9,767 nt of DNA from Methanocellales archaeon (GTDB taxonomy: Archaea > Halobacteriota > UBA148 > JAUWXC01): positions 1-9,767 of the forward strand of contig JAUWXC010000019.1 of assembly GCA_030616565.1 (NCBI GenBank), in the 5' to 3' direction. The notes beneath the pieces were generated by a model. It did not search any database and was not told the origin of the DNA. It worked only from the letters and a program-made list of their open reading frames with translations. Both the position numbers and the translations under genes were made by a program. This document shows, piece by piece, positions 5,238-9,767 of the stretch. Every line of letters starts with the position of its first letter. The first letter of the stretch is position 1.

Positions 5238-5628
5238 GTTTTACCTCACTGGCAGATGTTAGCCAGTCTATCAATCCATCTGGGTCCCCGGTCTCAATGC
5301 TTACGTGAATGCCTCCCAGCGAGCCCTTTTCAAAATTCGCTTTACCCACAAACGCAACCTGTTTGTTGAGGTCGAACTCGATTTTATTTCCCTCTTTGCT
5401 GTTGAGGAGCACTGGCCTGGCAGAGTCGCGTATCTTCTGTTTCCTGAGCAGCTTCTGTAATTTGTCCAGGGAGGCATCTCCGGTTAGTTTGTCTTCTTCA
5501 AAGCTGAGCTGGGCATCCGGGAAAATATTTGTGATTGCCTTTTCCACACTCTCCACGCTTTCCGTCGCATACACGGGCGCCCAAACCCTGACTTTAACCT
5601 TGGATTCCTTCCAGGACCGTTCTGACAT
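5227..5628 (-). CDS. UPF0201 family protein, predicted RNA-binding fold
   Basis: This 133-residue archaeal protein matches the UPF0201 family (PF01877, formerly DUF54). Visible marks are the N-terminal KVRVWAPVYATES, where a TE pair begins the first helix, then KLLRKQKIRDSARPVLL, and the hallmark FDLNKQVAFVGKANF (residues 85-99) followed by SLGGIHVSI. The family has a ribosomal L5-like fold, and RNA binding is proposed, not proven. In some archaea, such as Archaeoglobus, it is fused to the C-terminus of UPF0200; here the two are separate genes in the same order, overlapping by 35 nt. The ATG at 5628 is the only usable start before the conserved region and has GGAGGAG at 5639-5645, spaced 10 nt. 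The family call is firm; the cellular role is unknown. Confidence 0.85.
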   Translation of the reverse strand: MSERSWKESKVKVRVWAPVYATESVESVEKAITNIFPDAQLSFEEDKLTGDASLDKLQKLLRKQKIRDSARPVLLNSKEGNKIEFDLNKQVAFVGKANFEKGSLGGIHVSIETGDPDGLIDWLTSASEVKHED

Positions 5629-6139
5629 TTTCTCTAAACTCCTCCAGGGTGCCGTTGTTATCTATTAGCACGTCCGCCATCCTCATGGCTTCTTTCAACC
5701 CCCAGTGCAGCTCCCTGTCATCCTTCTGTTTGAATCCTTCCCAGTCAACTATGTCGTCGTTTCTCTTTCGCGCGAGTGCGCGTGCAAACCTGTTTTTCCG
5801 GGAGGCAAGTATCGCAATCAATGTAAATTGCGTCTCAAACGCCTTTTTATATGCCTCCGCTTCTGCACCTCCGCGCAGACCATCGACCACGACTATACTA
5901 CCATCCATCGCCTTGATAAGTGGAATGCAGCGCCTAGCTACCGCGTTCATGCCCTCTTTGGCTCTAATATCATTCGCCACTTTCCCAACGTTCTCCTCGG
6001 TGATATTCAATCCCCTTCTTCTTACTTCTTCGCGCACGACATCCCCCATCCTGATCACAGGGATGCCGAGTTTCTGCGCCACCTTGGCTGCTTCTGTCTT
6101 TCCCGACGCTGGCAAGCCAACAAAGCCGATGACCTTCAA
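5594..6139 (-). CDS. UPF0200 family P-loop kinase-like protein
   Basis: This 181-residue nucleotide-binding protein resembles dephospho-CoA and nucleoside monophosphate kinases. The P-loop GLPASGKT spans residues 8-15; a lid-like helix region (VIRMGDVVREEVRRRG, 28-43), VVVDGLR (83-89) as the second strand, and a basic lid ARALARKRNDD (119-129) follow. Its substrate is not known. Archaeal dephospho-CoA kinase activity has been assigned to a different, GTP-using family, so CoA synthesis should not be assumed. The start is TTG at 6139, with GAGGAG at 6145-6150 spaced 5 nt; the TTG shares bases with the stop of nrdG (TTGA), so the genes are translationally coupled. The 3' end overlaps the UPF0201 gene by 35 nt, in line with the UPF0200-UPF0201 fusion seen in some archaea. 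Confidence 0.86.
   Translation of the reverse strand: MKVIGFVGLPASGKTEAAKVAQKLGIPVIRMGDVVREEVRRRGLNITEENVGKVANDIRAKEGMNAVARRCIPLIKAMDGSIVVVDGLRGGAEAEAYKKAFETQFTLIAILASRKNRFARALARKRNDDIVDWEGFKQKDDRELHWGLKEAMRMADVLIDNNGTLEEFRENVRTVLEGIQG
5639..5645 (-). promoter_or_regulatory. Shine-Dalgarno within UPF0200 for the UPF0201 start
   Basis: GGAGGAG on the - strand lies inside the last codons of the UPF0200 gene, 10 nt before the ATG at 5628. It supports internal re-initiation for UPF0201 and so two separate proteins, not a frameshift-split fusion. Confidence 0.55.
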
Positions 6140-6912
6140 ACTAACTCCTCGCCTAACTCCTTTGTCCTGATTCTCACATTTTTTAAGTATTCTTTCGCTA
6201 TCTTGCCCAATTCTAGCAGCTCTTCTCTGCTTGGCGGCCCATATTGCTTCAGCTCCTCACTCCATCCCTGCTCGGGTCTGCCCTGCTGGAGTATGTATGG
6301 GATTTCCCCATAAGATGAAACCTCTTCTGCGATCGCTCTGATATCATCCCCATCGAAGATGAGGCCTTTGAAAATCGTCGTCCTGACTTCCATGTCAAAG
6401 TTCTTGCAAACCTCGAGAGAGCGTCTCACCAGGGCGACGGCGTCTCCATCGCTGATACCTGCTACCTTCTCATATTTCTCCGGAGATAGCGGCGCCTTGA
6501 CATCCAGGAAAATTTTGTCAATCACCCTTTCATCTATCAATTCCTTCAGCTGACCCGGATAATACCCGTTGGTTTCCACGCCGACGAGAAGTCCTAAACT
6601 TTTCGCGAAGTTTGCCAGACGCTTTATTTGCTCGAGCTGTGTTAACGGCTCCCCGCCAGAGAAGACGACGGCGCTTACAAATTTTTTCGCCTTTTTGATT
6701 TCTGCCTCAATCGTTTCTGCATCAACGAAGTTCTCTCCCTTCAGGAGGGCATAGTTCTGGCAATAAGGGCATCTAAATGGGCAGCCTCTGAAAAATATGA
6801 CCATGGCAACCTTGCCATACCAGTCCACGGTTGATACGTGAACGATGCCGCCAAAATTCACCCTCACGAAATCACGCTCATTTTGACTTCTTTCTTCTCG
6901 TTTTGCGCTCAC
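6136..6912 (-). CDS. nrdG: Anaerobic ribonucleotide reductase activating protein (radical SAM), NrdG
   Basis: This radical S-adenosylmethionine enzyme installs the glycyl radical on NrdD. The cluster motif is C44-PFR-C48-PY-C51 within FFRGCPFRCPYCQN, binding a [4Fe-4S] cluster that cleaves SAM. VVFSGGEPL (83-91) is the SAM-binding GGE motif, and VETNGYYP and DKIFLDVKAP are further barrel strands. The preceding VNFGGIVHVSTVDWYGK is typical of archaeal NrdG-type activases. At 258 residues it is longer than the roughly 155-residue E. coli NrdG but normal for the archaeal branch. The reported start is GTG at 6912, inside the end of the small membrane protein gene (35-nt overlap). Homologues commonly begin near VRVNFGG, so GTG at 6867 or 6861 are serious alternatives. 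The gene is about 280 nt downstream of nrdD, which supports NrdD as the target. Confidence 0.9.
   Translation of the reverse strand: MSAKREERSQNERDFVRVNFGGIVHVSTVDWYGKVAMVIFFRGCPFRCPYCQNYALLKGENFVDAETIEAEIKKAKKFVSAVVFSGGEPLTQLEQIKRLANFAKSLGLLVGVETNGYYPGQLKELIDERVIDKIFLDVKAPLSPEKYEKVAGISDGDAVALVRRSLEVCKNFDMEVRTTIFKGLIFDGDDIRAIAEEVSSYGEIPYILQQGRPEQGWSEELKQYGPPSREELLELGKIAKEYLKNVRIRTKELGEELV
6145..6150 (-). promoter_or_regulatory. Shine-Dalgarno deciding the TTG start of UPF0200
   Basis: GAGGAG on the - strand ends 5 nt before TTG at 6139, within the last codons of nrdG. With the TTGA stop/start overlap, it supports TTG as the start even though it is a rare codon. Confidence 0.6.
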
Positions 6913-7120
6913 ACTCGGTCGTCTTCTCGAGGGTTATGTGCGTAATCGCGAAGAGTACCCCGCCGTAGATGAGATAGGCCACGCCCTTGTAATCTCTTCC
7001 ATACAGCGAGTAGAAGCCGACAACAAATGCTATGAACGATAGAATATAGATCAGCGCTGCGAGTATGTACAAGATCGACGTCTTCTTCATCATCTCACCC
7101 TTTTGTCCTGCGCCAATCAT
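6878..7120 (-). CDS. Small two-helix membrane protein between nrdD and nrdG, hypothetical
   Basis: This 80-residue protein has two hydrophobic helices, about residues 15-38 (SILYILAALIYILSFIAFVV) and 46-63 (GVAYLIYGGVLFAITHI), separated by a polar YGRDYKG loop. A strongly basic tail ends the protein (ERKTRRKKSK), suggesting both termini are cytoplasmic. I do not recognise the family. The ATG at 7120 is about 33 nt after an AT-rich TATA-like element, giving a very short leader. ATGs at 7093 and 7090 (codons 10 and 11) lie just after GGGTGAG at 7094-7100, which is best spaced for 7090. The gene sits between nrdD and nrdG and overlaps the annotated nrdG start by 35 nt, so it is co-expressed with the activase. 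A link to ribonucleotide reduction is only positional. Confidence 0.65.
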   Translation of the reverse strand: MIGAGQKGEMMKKTSILYILAALIYILSFIAFVVGFYSLYGRDYKGVAYLIYGGVLFAITHITLEKTTECERKTRRKKSK

Positions 7121-7149
7121 GCGCTATGACCTTTTACCATTCACAGGAC

Positions 7150-7157
7150 TTTAAATT
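7150..7157 (-). promoter_or_regulatory. Possible TATA box in the nrdD-downstream gap
   Basis: On the - strand AATTTAAA lies in the 73-nt gap after nrdD, centred about 33 nt before the ATG at 7120. It could drive the small membrane protein, nrdG and the genes beyond independently of nrdD. No clear T-tract terminator separates nrdD from it, so read-through is also possible. Confidence 0.4.
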
Positions 7158-7193
7158 ATCTGAAAATGTTGGTTTGGGTTTAGTAAGGGGGGA

Positions 7194-9464
7194 TCAAATC
7201 CCATACCTCACCCTATCCTTCAATTCCTGCTTCTTGGCAGCGTTCCACCCTGATACGGCTTGTATGTAGCCAGTTACACGGGATAGATGCTCGACGTTGC
7301 TCGACTCGCAGTTGCTGCATCTCTCCTGTAAACCAGCCTCGACGTGAAAATCGTCCATGCAGAGGGTCATGTCCCTTGTGAACGCAAAATAGCCAGCCTG
7401 CGTGTTCTTTGCGATGTTCATGGCAAGTTCCTTTAGCCCTCTTGGGTCCGGGGTCGATTCACCCATAAATATGTGCAGGATGTTTCCTCCATCCACGATG
7501 GGGAAGAACACATGTTCGATGTCAATCCTATCGACGAGCGAGATGTTTGCACCTAGAAATACATGTGTACCGTTGGTGTAATAGATTGGCAGGTCCCTTG
7601 TCTCTTTCGTGAGGGATTTCGCCGTCTTCACATCGCCTTTGATGACTTTTTCGGCAAAGGTTGCAAAATCGCTATGCAAAAGGTCAGACACCGCAAATCG
7701 CTGTGCCGTTGTCTCAGCCGGTGTTCTGGCTAACACGATCTTCATGTTGTGTTTTTCGCTTAGTTCTTTAGCATAGAACTCCATCTCGGTCATCGCTCTT
7801 ATCGCGAGTTTGAACGCTTCCTGGGACTCGTGCAGCTGTGCACCTGTGTGATGTTGAACCGTCTCGTTTATTCCAACGACGCCGATTGTGTAAACGAGGT
7901 CCTGTGTATAAACTGCCACATCGCCTTTCTTGCCTGTGAGAGAATCCTTCGGGCGCTGCACGACGAATGGCATCCTATTGTTCTTGATTACGATGTTCAT
8001 CCACTTTTTCTTGACCTTGAACAATTCGACGGCAACATCCATCAATCGCTTCAACTCGCTGAATAATCTCCTATCATCATATTCTGCCTTGTATGCCGCC
8101 CTGGGACAGTTGACTGAGACGACCTGCCATGCACCCATGGAAAAATGTTTGCCATCTTGGAAGCACAGTTTTTTATCGAAGTCCTCATCATCCTCAGCCG
8201 TAGACGAGAACTGGTAGGCGCAACATTGATAACACGAAATCCCTTTTCCGGCGCCCCTGTACTCCGGCAGCTGATTATCGAAGTACGGCGAGCCATATTT
8301 CGCCGCCAGCTCAAACGCAAGATCATACAATTCATCATAGGTCGGCAGTTCTGGATGGGTTCTGTTAAATTCCTCATTCTCGGCCATGAAATCGGGCTCG
8401 ATGGAGATTTCGGGTTTGGGGAAGTTAAACGGCTTGCCCCAGTAATCGCCCTTCAGCATGACGTTCATCAGTGCTTTGAACGCCAGCCGAACCTCTCGTT
8501 CAAACTCGTCATATGTCCTGAGTGGAGCTTGCTCGCCGTTCCATACTTTTCCTTTATACACTGCTGGCTTATCCCTCCATATCTTGGGAACTCCTGGCGT
8601 GAGCTGCACAGAACTGAAAACGATTTGCCCTCCCCTGGCCACCATCATCTGCGTCATTTCGTAGACGAACATCTGCATCAATTGCTCTATTTCATCATAC
8701 GAAAGCCCCTCAAAATAGGGGGCGAGAAACGTAAGGAAATTGTAGAATCCCTGACCGCCCGCAAAATTCGTCTGTGCGCTACCTAATGCCTTTACAGCAT
8801 GCAGTATTGCAACCTCCGTCTTCTTTGCTGGACCTGCAACGCTTGCCTTCGTACCAGAGCCGTCCGGCATCAATCCATAATAAAAGAAGTACCGCAGGTC
8901 CCAATCTTGGCAAAAACCGCGTGTGCCAAGGTATTCCAGGTCATGTATGTGAATATCTCCATTCAGGTGTGCATCGGATAGGTGGGGAGGCAGCAATAAC
9001 AGATATTGCTCCTTTGAAATCTTGTCCGCCTTCTTCTTGTGCGAGGTCTCAGCATTGTCCTGCAGGTTTGCATTCTCATTCGCTTCGAAGCCGTTGCCTA
9101 TGTCTATCATGTGGGCGTCATATACCGGCGTGCCAACCCTAGTGGCAATGTTCCGCCATTCCTGGTGGTAGTCTTCTAATAGGATGACGTTTACGATTTC
9201 CCTCACGAGGGGGCCAGAGAGGTATTTTACCCCCATCGACCGGATGCGTTTTTCTGCCGTCTTTGCCACTTCTCTGGCTGTTTCCTCATCAATAGGAGGG
9301 ATGCCGTAAAATTCCTCGCTGAGTTTTGTCTCTCTCAGCAACTGTCTGACGATGGCTTCTCTGTCCCAATCTAAGATGTGCCCATCCGATGTCCTGATCT
9401 TGGGCATTGCGGGTGCTTCCGCACCTTCAAGTGTTTTCTGGACCACGTTGATATCTGAGCTCAA
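7194..9464 (-). CDS. nrdD: Anaerobic (class III) ribonucleoside-triphosphate reductase, NrdD
   Basis: This 756-residue glycyl-radical enzyme reduces ribonucleoside triphosphates to deoxy forms without oxygen. An N-terminal ATP-cone (about 20-110, starting PKIRTSDGHILDWD) is the allosteric activity site. The barrel shows GDIHIHDLEYL (169-179), C185 in GFCQDWD, and active-site cysteines C411, C414 and C415 in SCYQCCAYQF. The C-terminus carries RVTGY, whose G732 is the glycyl-radical residue, followed by WNAAKKQEL. Just before it, C702, C716 and C719 form a zinc-type site, with H707 as a possible fourth ligand instead of the usual fourth cysteine. The start is TTG at 9464, sharing TTGA with the stop of the redoxin gene and preceded by GAGGGG at 9470-9475, spaced 5 nt. 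ATG at 9407 (codon 20) is an alternative that keeps the whole ATP-cone. The neighbours support redoxin as electron donor and NrdG as activase. Confidence 0.95.
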   Translation of the reverse strand: MSSDINVVQKTLEGAEAPAMPKIRTSDGHILDWDREAIVRQLLRETKLSEEFYGIPPIDEETAREVAKTAEKRIRSMGVKYLSGPLVREIVNVILLEDYHQEWRNIATRVGTPVYDAHMIDIGNGFEANENANLQDNAETSHKKKADKISKEQYLLLLPPHLSDAHLNGDIHIHDLEYLGTRGFCQDWDLRYFFYYGLMPDGSGTKASVAGPAKKTEVAILHAVKALGSAQTNFAGGQGFYNFLTFLAPYFEGLSYDEIEQLMQMFVYEMTQMMVARGGQIVFSSVQLTPGVPKIWRDKPAVYKGKVWNGEQAPLRTYDEFEREVRLAFKALMNVMLKGDYWGKPFNFPKPEISIEPDFMAENEEFNRTHPELPTYDELYDLAFELAAKYGSPYFDNQLPEYRGAGKGISCYQCCAYQFSSTAEDDEDFDKKLCFQDGKHFSMGAWQVVSVNCPRAAYKAEYDDRRLFSELKRLMDVAVELFKVKKKWMNIVIKNNRMPFVVQRPKDSLTGKKGDVAVYTQDLVYTIGVVGINETVQHHTGAQLHESQEAFKLAIRAMTEMEFYAKELSEKHNMKIVLARTPAETTAQRFAVSDLLHSDFATFAEKVIKGDVKTAKSLTKETRDLPIYYTNGTHVFLGANISLVDRIDIEHVFFPIVDGGNILHIFMGESTPDPRGLKELAMNIAKNTQAGYFAFTRDMTLCMDDFHVEAGLQERCSNCESSNVEHLSRVTGYIQAVSGWNAAKKQELKDRVRYGI

Positions 9465-9739
9465 TCTATCCCCTCTTTTTCACCAAACAAATCCTTGGAT
9501 GTAAGGAATCTCTCTCCGATCTTCAGCACTGGCGCAGATGTGGTGAATACACCATTTGCCCTCAGTTCAGCGAGTGATGCAGGGGTGGTCATGTCCACCT
9601 CTTTATAGGACATCCCATCCGACTCCAACGAGCGCTTTAACTGCTCACATCTCGGGCATCTTTCTGTGGTGTAGACCACCACCTCTTCCTCTTTATCCTT
9701 GTCCAGGCTGATTGCTTTGAGCGTGCTAGAGCTAATCAT
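9461..9739 (-). CDS. nrdH: Glutaredoxin-like NrdH-type redoxin
   Basis: This small thioredoxin-fold protein probably supplies electrons to NrdD. The first strand VVVYTTER leads into the redox motif C28-PR-C31, followed by EQLKRSLESDGMSYKEVDM. TSAPVL with cis-proline P70 precedes IGERFL, matching the glutaredoxin/NrdH fold. At 92 residues it is slightly longer than typical NrdH (about 75-80). The first 19 residues are charged and poorly ordered in appearance. The ATG at 9739 lies only about 20 nt from the TATA-like element near 9756-9761, too close for a leaderless start; GTG at 9682, with GAGG 5 nt upstream, would give a 73-residue protein of standard length. The stop overlaps the nrdD start by 4 nt, so the two are translationally coupled. 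Confidence 0.88.
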   Translation of the reverse strand: MISSSTLKAISLDKDKEEEVVVYTTERCPRCEQLKRSLESDGMSYKEVDMTTPASLAELRANGVFTTSAPVLKIGERFLTSKDLFGEKEGID

Positions 9740-9755
9740 AACGACTCTTTGAAAG

Positions 9756-9761
9756 TTATAT
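9756..9761 (-). promoter_or_regulatory. Possible TATA box at the start of the nrdH-nrdD operon
   Basis: ATATAA on the - strand is near the right edge of the window, about 20 nt before the ATG at 9739. The predicted transcription start would fall at or just inside that ATG. The true promoter may lie beyond the edge, so this is a weak call. Confidence 0.35.
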
Positions 9762-9767
9762 GAGTAG

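Noticed and set aside
5705..6313. A 202-codon open frame on the + strand across UPF0200 and nrdG
   Set aside because: It is antisense to two recognisable genes and has no domain signature.
8145..8786. A 213-codon open frame on the + strand inside nrdD
   Set aside because: It lies wholly antisense to a well-conserved enzyme, has no recognisable motif and reads as the codon shadow of nrdD.

Overview
The window looks like chromosomal DNA from an anaerobic euryarchaeon, of the broad methanogen/ANME/Archaeoglobus type; I cannot name a genus. Three lines of evidence support this. Several proteins belong to archaeal families: UPF0200, UPF0201, archaeal-type NrdG, half-size MgtE-like permeases, and the PhoU/TrkA_C protein. 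TATA boxes lie about 24-30 nt before many start codons, the archaeal leaderless pattern. Shine-Dalgarno motifs of the GGTGAT/GGAGG type appear inside operons. An oxygen-independent ribonucleotide reductase points to anaerobic life. Genes are tightly packed and no gene-free stretch exceeds 300 bases. I see no tRNA, rRNA, CRISPR array or mobile element.

Left part, + strand (1-4496). The 3' end of a ribonuclease Z gene comes first, then an unrecognised 122-residue protein and a SerB-like HAD phosphatase 6 nt apart. Three small genes follow, each with its own TATA box: a 69-residue protein, a 37-residue lysine/glutamate-rich micro-protein, and a two-helix membrane protein. Next is a cation-transport module: two consecutive half-size MgtE/SLC41-type permeases and a cytoplasmic protein with a duplicated PhoU-TrkA_C unit. 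The permeases lack the N-domain and CBS domains that sense Mg2+ in bacterial MgtE, so the PhoU/TrkA_C protein is the obvious candidate regulator.

Right part, - strand (9739 down to 4482). This is one long co-directional run: a glutaredoxin-like NrdH, the class III ribonucleotide reductase NrdD, a small two-helix membrane protein, the radical-SAM activase NrdG, the P-loop protein UPF0200, the RNA-binding-fold protein UPF0201, and a metal-binding TIM-barrel protein. Adjacent genes overlap by 4 to 35 nt except at one 73-nt gap after nrdD, where a second TATA box sits. NrdH, NrdD and NrdG together make a redoxin-dependent anaerobic dNTP synthesis system. The last - strand gene overlaps the PhoU/TrkA_C gene tail to tail by 15 nt.

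Most of the content is recognisable archaeal housekeeping. The least explained items are the small membrane protein between nrdD and nrdG, the small proteins at 1357-2019, the 122-residue protein, and how the cation module works. I found no clear case of an entirely new system.
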